A DNA stretch of 64,000 nucleotides from Pseudoneobacillus sp042683745 (GCF_042683745.1 NZ_JBHUJX010000007.1:124001-188000); one strand, 5' to 3'; positions 41,360-50,873 are shown, counted from the stretch's first letter. Numbers and translations: made by a program. The notes: generated by a model not told the origin, from the sequence alone.

Positions 41360-43252
41360 TTGAAACGTTTTTCAAAGTCAGTTGGGAAAATTGTCCTTGC
41401 AAGCTCTATTGGTTTATCAGGAGCCGCAGCTAGCTTTACACTGCCAGTTCAGGCAGCGGATGTGACACAGAAAGTCGAGTTTGATAAGCTTGGTGATCAG
41501 TTCATCACTTATACAAAAGAGAATAAATGGGATCAAGTTTACGGGATGCTTAGCGCAAATCTTCAACCATCTTTCACGAAAGAAGCACTGCCGCTTATTT
41601 GGGCAAGTATAACTACACCTTATGGAAAAATAAGTGACATTAAGCAGTCAAATGTCAGCTTTAATGGAGTACATACGAAGGTATCCTACTTGTTCACAAC
41701 GGAAAAAGGACCGTTTGAGTTAGTGGTTTTATTTAACCATTTAGGTCAAATTGATGATTTAAATGTGAAGCAGGTATATCCACCAAACTTTTTCTTGAAT
41801 CCGTCCTACAATCACCCAGAAAAATATACGGAAAAACAAGTAGTTGTGGGTGAAGGAGCATTTGCTTTATCTGGAGTGTTAACTGTTCCGAAAGGCGAAG
41901 GTCCGTTTCCAGTGGTTGTATTGGTTCATGGTTCAGGTCCGAATGATATGGATCAAACCGCTTATTCTTTCAAATCATTTAGAGATTTAGCCGTTGGGCT
42001 TGCAAACCAAGGAGTGGCTGTTCTTCGCTATGACAAGCGCACGAATGTCCATCCTTTAAAAGTGAGCACTACTCCGAAATTCTCGATCCAAGAAGAAACG
42101 GTCATCGATGCAAACTTGGCTGTAAAGGCCTTGAAATCCATCCCAGAAGTCGATTCGAAAAATATTTTCGTCGTTGGTCATAGTCAAGGTGCCTTTGCCC
42201 TTCCTCTCATTGTAGAAGGCGACAAAAATCATGATATTAAAGGTGCAATTGGGATTGCTGGAAATGCATCGAAATTCCATGAATTATACTTATGGCAAAT
42301 GGAACAAATTTTAGCAAGAATGCAAGCAGCGAATGCCCCTGCTGAACATTTAAAGGTGCAAGAAGCAAGCGTTCAAGTTCTTCGCGAGCAAGTTGCTTTA
42401 ATTAATAACCCTAGCTATTCTAAAGACAATCCACCAGCAAATTTCCAGCTTGGCAACCCGTACTGGTGGTATGATCTTCGCGACTATCAACCAGCAGAAT
42501 TAGCGAAAAAGCAGGATCTGCCTTTACTGCTTTTACAAGCAGGAAAAGATGTTCAAGTTCCTGTTTCAGAATTCCAACTATGGAAAGATACCTTAAAAGA
42601 TCGAAAAAATGTCGACTACAAATTGTATCCTAATATGTTCCATGTACTAGTGGATTACGCAGGACAACCTGACGGTCAAACAGAATATATGACACCTGGA
42701 AATGTTTCAGAGGAATTAATCGCTGACATCTCTACATGGGTAAAGACAGGAAAACTAGCGTCTAAAGTGGATCTAACGATTTTTAAAGATTACAAAGCTG
42801 GGCAAGATTGGTCTGATGCCTTTGCCTGGGCACTTGAAAAAGGAATCATTCAAGGCTTTGCGACAGAAAAACTTCTGAAGCCAGAAGAAGCCATGAGTGA
42901 ATCGCAATTTTTAAAAGTATTCTTCCGTTATAGCTTAGGTGCTGAGTTGAAGGATGAATCAACAAAAGCAATTTACCAACTGGCGAAAGAACAAGGACTT
43001 CCGGTAACAGGTAAAGCAAATGCATCTATATCAAGAGGAGATGCTGCCCTTTTACTTGCAAATAGCTTTTTAAAATCAAAGAAAAGCATGACTAAAGAGG
43101 AAGCGGTCCAATGGCTTTACGAAAGTGGAGTGACGAATGGATACGCTGATCAAGACGGAAACTTCCCGAAAACATTCAAATCATTTAAACCTGAAGCGGC
43201 CATTTCCAGAGGGGAATTTGTCACTTTGTTGAAGGGATTAGATGACAAATAA
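41360..43252 (+). CDS. secreted alpha/beta hydrolase with C-terminal degenerate SLH repeats
   Basis: 630 residues starting at TTG, with AGGAGG 8 nt upstream. Signal peptide to about 33 (PVQAA), a DUF3887-like N-terminal domain (35-140), then an alpha/beta hydrolase: VVVLVHGSGPNDMD oxyanion loop, the nucleophile elbow VGHSQGAFAL, and the acid/His in LLLQAGKDVQVP and PNMFHVLVDY. Residues about 475-630 hold three weak SLH-like repeats (DWSDAFAWALEKGIIQGF, ISRGDAALLLAN, ISRGEFVTLLK) that may bind wall polysaccharide. Substrate unknown; an esterase acting on surface or environmental esters is likely. Single gene with its own terminator. Confidence 0.88.
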   Translation: MKRFSKSVGKIVLASSIGLSGAAASFTLPVQAADVTQKVEFDKLGDQFITYTKENKWDQVYGMLSANLQPSFTKEALPLIWASITTPYGKISDIKQSNVSFNGVHTKVSYLFTTEKGPFELVVLFNHLGQIDDLNVKQVYPPNFFLNPSYNHPEKYTEKQVVVGEGAFALSGVLTVPKGEGPFPVVVLVHGSGPNDMDQTAYSFKSFRDLAVGLANQGVAVLRYDKRTNVHPLKVSTTPKFSIQEETVIDANLAVKALKSIPEVDSKNIFVVGHSQGAFALPLIVEGDKNHDIKGAIGIAGNASKFHELYLWQMEQILARMQAANAPAEHLKVQEASVQVLREQVALINNPSYSKDNPPANFQLGNPYWWYDLRDYQPAELAKKQDLPLLLLQAGKDVQVPVSEFQLWKDTLKDRKNVDYKLYPNMFHVLVDYAGQPDGQTEYMTPGNVSEELIADISTWVKTGKLASKVDLTIFKDYKAGQDWSDAFAWALEKGIIQGFATEKLLKPEEAMSESQFLKVFFRYSLGAELKDESTKAIYQLAKEQGLPVTGKANASISRGDAALLLANSFLKSKKSMTKEEAVQWLYESGVTNGYADQDGNFPKTFKSFKPEAAISRGEFVTLLKGLDDK

Positions 43253-43263
43253 TGGATTGCATG

Positions 43264-43293
43264 TAAGAGCTCTATTTAATAGGGCTCTTTTGT
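43264..43293 (+). terminator. terminator after the alpha/beta hydrolase
   Basis: Stem AAGAGCTCTATT / AATAGGGCTCTT with one mismatch followed by TTGTTT. Confidence 0.7.
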
Positions 43294-43425
43294 TTAGAGG
43301 AAGTGCTAAATACCTATTAAATTATTAGGATTTTTGTGACATTCCCCATAATTCATGCTATATTTTATAAGGTTATTTTTTTGAAAATGTGGGATTATCT
43401 AGGTATTTTTTGGAGGAATGAAAAA

Positions 43426-45126
43426 ATGCAGCTTAGTGTAGGCAAAAAGATTTTAACAGGATTTGGGGTCGTTTTATTATTAATGGTCATTTTTGCAGGT
43501 GTTTCTATCAATCGGATGTACTCTATGCAGGAAAAGACGGAATCTATCGTAGATGTTTGGATGCCTGGGGTGGAGTTGATTAACTCGATTGCTTATCAAA
43601 CGGAACATGTTTTAACTCTTTCACTTAGATATATTGAGTCAGACGATGATCAAGAAAAAGAGATGCTAAAAAAGGAACGATCTAGTTACATAAGCAAAGC
43701 AACAGAAACATTTAAAACTTATGAAAATCAACTTGATTCAAAAGAGGAACGCAATCAATATAACGAATTTCATTATAAGTGGGACTTTTTCATAAAAGTT
43801 AATGAGGAAACACTTAGGCTAAGTGATAAAGGGAAAGACGAATTTGCTTATCTCTATTTTAAAAAAGGAGCTAAGGCGTTTGATTCGATGAAACTAAACT
43901 TAGTAAACTTAATGGAATTAAATCAACAAGGAGCGCATCAGGCAGGGGCTGATTCAAAAGCAACCTTTAAGCAAACAGTATTGACGATTATCACCTCCAT
44001 TGTGATTGCATTATTATTAGGGATAGTGGCGGCAATTTTCATTACAAGAAATATTGCCAAGCCACTTCGTTTAGTCACTAGTCGAATTGATGAAATATCA
44101 AAGGGAAATCTGGCTGTAGACTCCATACATATTAAAAATAAGGACGAAATTGCGATACTAGCACAATCTGTCAATAACATGAAGGATAATTTACAAGCAA
44201 TTGTTACACAGGTTGTCGCAATATCAGGTAAAGTGAATCTTCAAAGCACAGAACTATCCGTTTCTTCTAATGAAGTAAAACTCGGAAGTCAGCAAATTGC
44301 GACCACTATGCATGAATTAGCTGGGGGGACAGCGGAGCAAGCAAGCTCTGCTCAAGAATCTGCTCAAGCCATAGAGCAATTTAATGTGGAAATTAACGAA
44401 GCCAATCTCGCTGGAGAAAAGCTAAAGAATGCTTCAAGCGATGTGTTAGCAAAATCAGAGGAAGGCAAGCAGCTCATGCTTCAATCGGTGCATCAAATGG
44501 ATTCGATCAGTCAAATCGTATCCGAATCAATGTTAAAAGTCATTCAATTAGATGAAAAAAATAAGGACATTTACCAATTAGTCAATGTTATACAAGCCAT
44601 TGCAGCACAAACGAACCTGTTGGCCTTGAACGCGGCCATTGAAGCAGCAAGAGCTGGTGAACATGGAAAAGGCTTTGCTGTGGTAGCGGATGAAGTAAGA
44701 AAGCTAGCAGAACAAGTCAGTATCTCGGTTAATGACATTACATCAATTACCCAAGGGATCCAAACAGATTCTAAACTCGTCGTTGAAACCTTACAAAATG
44801 GTGTAGAACAAACTGAAGTCGGCAATAAACAAATGAAAGCCACTGGAGAAACGTTCGGCCATATTACCGAATACGTCTCAATAATGGTTCAGATGATCGA
44901 TCAAGTTGCTATGAATTTAAATAAAATGAAGCTTGGTAGTGAACAATTGAGTGCCTTTAGTGAAGAAATTTCTGCGGTTACTGAACAATCGGCAGCTGGA
45001 GTGGAAGAGGTATCGGCTTCCGCTGAACAGCAAGCTGGTTCAATGGATATGATTGCCGAAAGCACCGAAGCTTTAAAGAAGCTCTCCATTCAATTAGAAG
45101 AACTTGTTAAGCATTTTAAACTATAA
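43426..45126 (+). CDS. methyl-accepting chemotaxis protein (4HB_MCP-HAMP-MA)
   Basis: About 566 residues from ATG 43426 (GGAGG 9 nt upstream); the longer frame from 43336 is unlikely. One transmembrane helix (ILTGFGVVLLLMVIFAGVSI), a helical four-helix-bundle ligand domain rich in acidic residues, a second helix (VLTIITSIVIALLLGIVAAIF), HAMP, and the cytoplasmic signalling hairpin with the invariant tip IQAIAAQTNLLALNAAIEAA and RAGEHGKGFAVVADEVRKLA. It signals to CheA/CheW. The following gene encodes a sugar-binding lipoprotein, so the receptor may sense a bound binding protein rather than a free ligand. Confidence 0.93.
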   Translation: MQLSVGKKILTGFGVVLLLMVIFAGVSINRMYSMQEKTESIVDVWMPGVELINSIAYQTEHVLTLSLRYIESDDDQEKEMLKKERSSYISKATETFKTYENQLDSKEERNQYNEFHYKWDFFIKVNEETLRLSDKGKDEFAYLYFKKGAKAFDSMKLNLVNLMELNQQGAHQAGADSKATFKQTVLTIITSIVIALLLGIVAAIFITRNIAKPLRLVTSRIDEISKGNLAVDSIHIKNKDEIAILAQSVNNMKDNLQAIVTQVVAISGKVNLQSTELSVSSNEVKLGSQQIATTMHELAGGTAEQASSAQESAQAIEQFNVEINEANLAGEKLKNASSDVLAKSEEGKQLMLQSVHQMDSISQIVSESMLKVIQLDEKNKDIYQLVNVIQAIAAQTNLLALNAAIEAARAGEHGKGFAVVADEVRKLAEQVSISVNDITSITQGIQTDSKLVVETLQNGVEQTEVGNKQMKATGETFGHITEYVSIMVQMIDQVAMNLNKMKLGSEQLSAFSEEISAVTEQSAAGVEEVSASAEQQAGSMDMIAESTEALKKLSIQLEELVKHFKL

Positions 45127-45155
45127 TGACATCTAGATTTAAGGAGAATGTTGAA

Positions 45156-46274
45156 ATGAAGATAGGCTTAATAAAGAAAGTCCTGCTGACAGCTCTTTCG
45201 ATGAGTATTATTCTAACTGGATGCTCATCCAATGAAAAAGCAACGGAAAAATCGAAAGTCAAAAAGGTTGTTACATTAGAAAATGTTCCAGAAAAATTTA
45301 AGCAGAAAGATTCTGTAAAAATTAAAGTCATTCGAAAAATTGGTGGAGATGAAAATACAGCGCAATTTTTAGCTGGGGCAAAAGAGGAAGGCGAAGCTAT
45401 GGGACTTACTGTCGATGTTTTTACGGCAGATGGTGATAGCGCTAAATTCCACGAAGCACTTGAGCAAGCCCTTGATGAAGATTACGATGGATTTATTATC
45501 TCACACGGGGATGATGCAGCTACAGTGGATGATGTGAAAAAACTAGTTGAAAAAGGTAAAAGCGTGGTAACATTCGATTCGACCCCTGACCTAGCAACCG
45601 TCGAAGGTGTTTCGCTTTCCTCTCAAGATGATGAAACATTAGCCACGCTAGCGATGGAACAGCTGATAGAGGATCATGACGGGAAAGCAAACATTGTATA
45701 TCTTTGGGTAGATGGCTTTGCACCAATGATTAGACGCAATGTCATTTATAAAGAAAAATTAGCGAACTATCCAGGAATAAAGGAAATTGAACGATTTGGT
45801 GTTGCCGCTGCAGACACATCTGAGCAAACGAAGAATGCTGTTACAGCTATGCTAAATAAGCATCCAAAAGGAGAAATTGACGCCATATTTGCTACTTGGG
45901 ATGCCTTTGCGATTGGAGCTGTTGACGCGATTAAAGAAGCAGGCAGAGATGAAATCAAGATCTATGGCATAGACGTGTCCAATACCGACCTCAAGTTCAT
46001 GCAAGAACAAAATAACCCATGGAAATTCACAGCAGCTGTTGATCCAAAATTAATTGGTGCCATTAATTTAAGAATGGTGGCCAAGAAGATTGCTGGGGAA
46101 GAAACGCCACAGAAGTACGACTTAGAAGCCTACCTCATTTCACAAGAGGAACTTCAAGTCTCTAAACAACCTGTCGAGATGACAACCTTGGCGAGTGTTC
46201 TTCCAGGCTGGGGGCTTTCAACAGAACTAGAAGAAGATTGGATGAAAACACTGAAGGAATATTATAAGAAGTAA
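45156..46274 (+). CDS. periplasmic-binding-protein-like sugar-binding lipoprotein
   Basis: 372 residues with a lipoprotein signal ending in the lipobox ILTGCSS (Cys about 23). The body is a type I periplasmic-binding fold of the ribose/xylose class (IKVIRKIGGDENTAQFLAGAKEEGE, FIISHGDDAATVDDV, VVTFDSTPD, IDAIFATWDAFAIGAVDAIKEAG). AAGGAG lies before ATG 45156, 30 nt after the chemoreceptor stop. No permease or ATPase gene is adjacent, so a chemosensory role with the receptor is plausible. A dispersed repeat abuts its stop codon. Confidence 0.88.
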   Translation: MKIGLIKKVLLTALSMSIILTGCSSNEKATEKSKVKKVVTLENVPEKFKQKDSVKIKVIRKIGGDENTAQFLAGAKEEGEAMGLTVDVFTADGDSAKFHEALEQALDEDYDGFIISHGDDAATVDDVKKLVEKGKSVVTFDSTPDLATVEGVSLSSQDDETLATLAMEQLIEDHDGKANIVYLWVDGFAPMIRRNVIYKEKLANYPGIKEIERFGVAAADTSEQTKNAVTAMLNKHPKGEIDAIFATWDAFAIGAVDAIKEAGRDEIKIYGIDVSNTDLKFMQEQNNPWKFTAAVDPKLIGAINLRMVAKKIAGEETPQKYDLEAYLISQEELQVSKQPVEMTTLASVLPGWGLSTELEEDWMKTLKEYYKK

Positions 46275-46276
46275 TA

Positions 46277-46545
46277 AGAAAAGCGGAAGCGCGCTTGTAA
46301 GCCCCGATAAAGAAGACTGGTCGATTGGCGAGAGCAGCGAAGCCAGAGACCTAGTCGCACTTATGCAAACCGTTCTTTGGTTTGCCAAGCAAATGCCGTC
46401 CCGAAGAGGAGGTTTGTCTTTAACCTCATCTTTGGGGCGCCATTTGACCTCGAGGTCGACAATAACTCGGACGTCCTGTCGCATTGTCGACACTAGTACA
46501 TCCTGTACGTCGGGGCTAGGACGCTTACGCTAGACAATTTTCGAA
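46277..46545 (-). repeat. dispersed MITE-like repeat with AAGAAAAGCGG terminus, copy 3
   Basis: It starts with AAGAAAAGCGGAAGCGC directly after the lipoprotein stop and ends CGCTTACGCTAGACAATTTTCG. It contains GACCTCGAGGTCGAC and GTACATCCTGTACGTCGGGG in reverse orientation relative to 5975-6165. It has no coding capacity and fills most of the 46275-46607 gap. Confidence 0.7.
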
Positions 46546-46569
46546 ATCCAACCTTATCTTTAAATAAAA

Positions 46570-46606
46570 GGGCCAGCGCAATATATCACATTGCACTGGC
46601 CCTCTT
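46570..46606. terminator. bidirectional terminator between the sugar-binding lipoprotein and S41 protease
   Basis: Near-perfect stem AGGGCCAGCGCAAT / ATTGCACTGGCCCT, flanked by A-rich sequence on the left and TCTTCTT on the right, between convergent genes. Confidence 0.85.
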
Positions 46607-46607
46607 C

Positions 46608-47984
46608 TTATTCCACACTAACCTCTAAATACGTTCCGTTCAACATTTTCCCCTTTCTTTTCCCAGTCCAGTTTGGATGGATTGCTAACAAGTATTGGCC
46701 CTTTGATTCAAGCTTTTGTTTTGGAATGATTTTAATCGTTTTGTCGTCGACTACTTTGAGATCTACTTCTACTTCTTTTCCACCTAGCTGAATGAGCCCT
46801 ACATCGCTCGCTTTTAATCCCGTCCAGTTCATTGGAGTGGACATTTTGACGGTAAAGGTTTTTGTCACGGGAACATTTTTCAACGATGACAGCTCTTTGT
46901 AGCCTTTTAAAGCGTTAATCAATTGATCTCGATGAGAAGCGATGAGCTCTTCCCCTTCGGCTGTCTTAACGTCTGGTGCAACTCCCACTTTATTGATCGC
47001 CGTTCCTTTTGGTGAAAAGAACTTCGCTGTTGTTAATTTTAAAACACTGTTATCACTAAGCTGAATGAGGCTTTGCATTACGCCTTTTCCATACGTATTC
47101 TGCCCGTATAAAATAGCCCCTTTTTGTTCCTTCACCGTTGCAGAGACCATTTCTGATGCGCTGGCACTATGTCCATTAATTAATAGATGTGTTGGTGACG
47201 TAAATTTATTTGGCTGATCGATGACGTCATAAACCTCTATTGCATTGGATTTATCCCTTAACTGGAAGGCTTTTTTTACATTTGGAAAAAAGCCAGCTAC
47301 CTCTTGAGCTGCAGAAATATAGCCTCCACCATTGTCCCTCAAGTCAAAAATCCAGCCCTTCGCCCCTTTAAGCGCTTGAATAGCAGGTAAAATTTCCTCT
47401 GCCGAATCTTGAGAAAAACTATTAAGCCTTACATAACCAATCTCTCCACCTAACATTTCATATTCCACATTTGGAATCTCAATCTTTTCACGAAGAATGG
47501 ATTTTTCTAGCGATTCATTCGTCTTTTCTCTAAAAATAGACAGGAAAACCGCAGTATTTTCATCTCCAGAGATAAAGGTGATAGCCGTCTGAATGGATAT
47601 TCCTGCTACACTTTTTCCATCTACCTTCGTAATAATATCCCCAGGTAAAACTCCAGCCCGTTCTGCTGGACTATTTGGAAGCACAGAGAGAATTTTTACC
47701 CCTTTTGCATTTTCCTCTAGAACGACACCAATCCCTATCAACTCTTGGTCAATCGCATTTATAAACTGCTGATATTCAGCAAAACTCATGTAAACCGAAT
47801 ACGGGTCAAGATAAGAGGTAATTTCTTTTGCCGTTGGTTTGGCAAGAACCTCTGCTGGAACGTCCTCGATATAATAATCACGGATATATCCGCGAATCTC
47901 CTCGATTGGTTCAGAAGCTGCCCCAACAGATGCTGGGAATAAAATGGAGAATAATAGAATGATAATGGCATATTTTTTCAGCAT
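46608..47984 (-). CDS. S41 family carboxy-terminal processing protease (CtpA-like) with PDZ domain
   Basis: 458 residues. Signal peptide (IIILLFSILFPASVGAA), an N-terminal helical region, a PDZ domain (IGIGVVLEENAKGVKILSV, SPAERAGVLPGDIITKVDG) and the S41 catalytic core with the Ser in NGHSASASEM and the general-base Lys in YGQNTYGKGVMQS; GWIFDLRDNGGGY is the conserved core strand. About 100 C-terminal residues resemble a wall-domain extension seen in copper-amine-oxidase-like proteins. It is extracytoplasmic, degrading or trimming envelope proteins. Single gene between terminators. Confidence 0.9.
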   Translation of the reverse strand: MLKKYAIIILLFSILFPASVGAASEPIEEIRGYIRDYYIEDVPAEVLAKPTAKEITSYLDPYSVYMSFAEYQQFINAIDQELIGIGVVLEENAKGVKILSVLPNSPAERAGVLPGDIITKVDGKSVAGISIQTAITFISGDENTAVFLSIFREKTNESLEKSILREKIEIPNVEYEMLGGEIGYVRLNSFSQDSAEEILPAIQALKGAKGWIFDLRDNGGGYISAAQEVAGFFPNVKKAFQLRDKSNAIEVYDVIDQPNKFTSPTHLLINGHSASASEMVSATVKEQKGAILYGQNTYGKGVMQSLIQLSDNSVLKLTTAKFFSPKGTAINKVGVAPDVKTAEGEELIASHRDQLINALKGYKELSSLKNVPVTKTFTVKMSTPMNWTGLKASDVGLIQLGGKEVEVDLKVVDDKTIKIIPKQKLESKGQYLLAIHPNWTGKRKGKMLNGTYLEVSVE

Positions 47985-48082
47985 CGATTCCGCTCCTTTA
48001 TATTTCGATTATATTTATTGTAAACGGTAAGGGGGATATTTGAAAGTGGATCTAGTAAACTATTAGATTTACAAATTTAGGC

Positions 48083-48112
48083 AAAAAAAGGCCCCATATA
48101 TTGGGACCTTTC
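48083..48112 (-). terminator. hairpin terminator after the SLH phosphodiesterase/nucleotidase
   Basis: AAAGG(T)CCC / GGG(G)CCTTT stem with an AT loop, followed on the minus strand by TTTTTTGCC. It lies just after the 48123 stop. Confidence 0.65.
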
Positions 48113-48122
48113 ATTCTATTTA

Positions 48123-50672
48123 TTATTTGTTTAGGAACGAATAAACTACTTTCGCGCCTTCAGCACGTGTTGCTGTGTTTCTCGGTAGGAATTTACCACC
48201 GTTGAATCCGCCCATAAAGCCAAGCTCATATGCAGCGTTAACTTCGCTTACGAGGTTTTTGCTGATTTTCTTGCTGTCTTTGATGGATGCAGATTTTGTT
48301 GCAGAGAAATCTTTACCTGTTTTCTTTTCGTAAGCGCGAACGATCATTGCCGCCATTTGTTCACGAGTGATTTCATCGTTTGCTCCGAATTTAGCAGGTT
48401 CTAAAGTTGTGATTCCGTTTTTGTAAGCAATTTCTACTTCTTTCGCTACGCCAGCAGATCCATCGCTTAGACCCATTGCACGTACGATCATTGCTACGAA
48501 TTGTCCACGAGTGATTTTGCTTTCTGGAGCAAAAGTTGTTTCTGTTTTACCAGAGACAATATTTTTCGCAACTAGAGCATCGATGTATGATTTAGCCCAG
48601 TGCTTTTCCGTAACATCCGTGAAGCTTGGTGCTGCAGGTGTAGACGCTTTGCTTAAATCAATCTTGAAGATACCGAAGCCCTTGTCATCTGTTTTACCAG
48701 TGTAAGTGATGTTGTTTGTTAACTTCGCGTATTCTTCTGCTTTTGGATTAGACGTAAATGTTACATTAACATCGCCTTTAATTGGTGCGATTGACCAGTT
48801 GTTATCAGCTGTTGGATTAATTTCTTTCGTTTCTGTGATGTAATCCATTAAGATTTGACGGTTTTCTTCCGCTGAGTCGATGATGTATTTGCTTCCTTTC
48901 ACACCAGGGAAGTTACCGCCGCCGCTTGCACGGTAGTTATTCGTTACAATGATGAAGTCTTGGTTTGGATCGATCGCTTTACCATTGTATTGCATGTTTA
49001 CGATACGGCTAGAGTTAGCATCGTTAATCGTACCATCTAATTTATATTTTGCAGGCTTAGTTACATCCACTTGGAAAGTAACACCATCAATGATATCAAA
49101 GTTGTACACTTGGAATGCAGGGTCTAATAATGCTTGTTCTTCCTTTTTATTCGGATCGATTTGGAAGAATTTCGCTGCTGTCATTTCCATCCATTCTTTT
49201 ACCGTTGAACCTTTTACTAAAATCGCCTTCATTGTGTTGTCATAAAGGTAAAGGTCACCAGCTGAACGGATTGTTAAGTCACCTTTTTTAATTTCAGTGA
49301 ACTCATCTACACCGTTACGTCCTGCTTTGAATGGTGCACCAACAGAAAGGATTGGTGTGTCTTTGTATTCTGGTAAAAATTGATTAATGTACTTTTCTGT
49401 GTACCATTTTTGAGCTGCTGTTACGACTTGGATAGATGGGTCATCTTGTACAAGTGCAAAATAGCTGTGAATTGGCGCAGTAGTCGTACCTAATTTACCC
49501 ATTGTGTACTCAATTGTTGCTTCATGGTCTGCTTTAATTAAGTCAACTAATTTTTGATCTGCTTGAACTAATTCTTTTTTCGCTGTCGCATCATAGATTC
49601 CTTTTGTTGAAGATTGAGAATCTATTACAGACCATTTTCCATCAACCTTTTTAATCGTTAAGTCGATAATACCTAATTTTTCTCCACCGTATGCAGCTTG
49701 TACAGCTGGCACGCCATTGATTGTTCCTTTTGCATTGTCAACTCCAGGAAGTGGGTTACCATCTTTACCTTTAAATAAGGCATCTAGAGATTTCACATCT
49801 GCTGCTGGGAATACTTTATGTGTATGTGAGAAAGTGATTGCATCAATACCTTTAACTTTACTTAAAGGATAGATTGCATCTTCTGCACCTTTGTTTGCTT
49901 CTGCAGAGCCGTTAAATCCAGAGTGTGTCATCGCAATAACGATATCCGCACCTTCAGCACGCATTTTAGGAACCATTTTTTCAGCTGTAGCAACGATATC
50001 TTTCGCAATTACTTTGCCTTCTAAATGAGCTTTATCCCAATCAGTGATTTGAGGAGCAACTAATCCTAAATAACCGATTTTGATTTTTTGATCAACACCA
50101 TTTTCATCTTTTACTGTTTTTTCAACAATTTTGTATGGAGTGAATTGGTTAACATCATTATCTGGGTTATTGTCTTTGTCATCTTTGTAAACGTTCGCAT
50201 TTACAAAATTAAATTTCGCATCATCGTAAAACTCGTCTAAGAAATCTAGTCCGTAGTTGAACTCGTGGTTTCCTAGAGTTGCCATGTCATAGCCCATTTC
50301 ATTCATAACCTTGATGACTGGGTGAACTTGACCATCTTTTAACGGGTTCACTTTCGCAAAGTAAGTAGCAAGTGGCGTTCCTTGCATTGTATCTCCGTTA
50401 TCTACTAATACAGAGTTTTTCACTTCTTCACGAGCTTGTTTAACTAATTGAGCTGTTTTTGTTAAACCATATTTGTTTTGAACAGCACCAGAGTAGTAGT
50501 CAAAGCTTAATAGATTTGTATGTGTATCAGTTGTTTCCATAATACGTAATTTAACTACGTCTTTATCCATTACTTCAGCGTAACTAATCGTTGGAGCGAC
50601 TTGTGGAATCATGATTCCTAATGCTAAAGCAGCACTCGCAAGCGCTTTCTTTTTGTTTGAAATTTTTTTCAA
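48123..50672 (-). CDS. 2',3'-cyclic-nucleotide 2'-phosphodiesterase/3'-nucleotidase with C-terminal SLH repeats
   Basis: 849 residues starting at TTG with AGGGGG upstream. Signal peptide to about 32 (ISYA), metallophosphatase with ETTDTHTNL, VDNGDTMQG, LGNHEFNYG, MTHSGFN and FSHTHKVF metal ligands, then the 5'-nucleotidase C-terminal domain (IRSAGDLYLYDNT, NNYRASGGGNFPG). Residues about 690-849 hold three SLH repeats. CpdB/YfkN-type enzymes release phosphate from nucleic acid breakdown products at the cell surface. PhoP-box-like repeats (50757-50793) lie upstream, consistent with phosphate-starvation control. Confidence 0.93.
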   Translation of the reverse strand: MKKISNKKKALASAALALGIMIPQVAPTISYAEVMDKDVVKLRIMETTDTHTNLLSFDYYSGAVQNKYGLTKTAQLVKQAREEVKNSVLVDNGDTMQGTPLATYFAKVNPLKDGQVHPVIKVMNEMGYDMATLGNHEFNYGLDFLDEFYDDAKFNFVNANVYKDDKDNNPDNDVNQFTPYKIVEKTVKDENGVDQKIKIGYLGLVAPQITDWDKAHLEGKVIAKDIVATAEKMVPKMRAEGADIVIAMTHSGFNGSAEANKGAEDAIYPLSKVKGIDAITFSHTHKVFPAADVKSLDALFKGKDGNPLPGVDNAKGTINGVPAVQAAYGGEKLGIIDLTIKKVDGKWSVIDSQSSTKGIYDATAKKELVQADQKLVDLIKADHEATIEYTMGKLGTTTAPIHSYFALVQDDPSIQVVTAAQKWYTEKYINQFLPEYKDTPILSVGAPFKAGRNGVDEFTEIKKGDLTIRSAGDLYLYDNTMKAILVKGSTVKEWMEMTAAKFFQIDPNKKEEQALLDPAFQVYNFDIIDGVTFQVDVTKPAKYKLDGTINDANSSRIVNMQYNGKAIDPNQDFIIVTNNYRASGGGNFPGVKGSKYIIDSAEENRQILMDYITETKEINPTADNNWSIAPIKGDVNVTFTSNPKAEEYAKLTNNITYTGKTDDKGFGIFKIDLSKASTPAAPSFTDVTEKHWAKSYIDALVAKNIVSGKTETTFAPESKITRGQFVAMIVRAMGLSDGSAGVAKEVEIAYKNGITTLEPAKFGANDEITREQMAAMIVRAYEKKTGKDFSATKSASIKDSKKISKNLVSEVNAAYELGFMGGFNGGKFLPRNTATRAEGAKVVYSFLNK

Positions 50673-50756
50673 GTGTGTTTCCCCCTATCGGAAATTTACT
50701 ACTTTTTCATATTAGCATATTAGGAATCTAAAAAAAATACATTTAACTTGGAATAT

Positions 50757-50793
50757 TGTAAAAAATTAAACTTAATTGTTAATTATTTGTAAA
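50757..50793 (-). promoter_or_regulatory. PhoP-box-like repeats upstream of the SLH nucleotidase
   Basis: Reading toward the gene: TTTACA (50793-50788), TTAACA (50782-50777), GTTTAA (50771-50766), TTTACA (50762-50757), the first three spaced exactly 11 bp. Bacillus PhoP~P binds TT(A/T/C)ACA repeats of this period. A possible extended -10 (TGCTAATAT) lies about 45 bp downstream, somewhat farther than usual. The surrounding sequence is very AT-rich, which raises the chance-match risk. Confidence 0.5.
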
Positions 50794-50873
50794 ATTCGTT
50801 AGTTGTTTGTCAGAATATTTCTATTATTATCTATTGAATTTGAAATGGGATTGTGCCTTTTGGGTTACTACTT

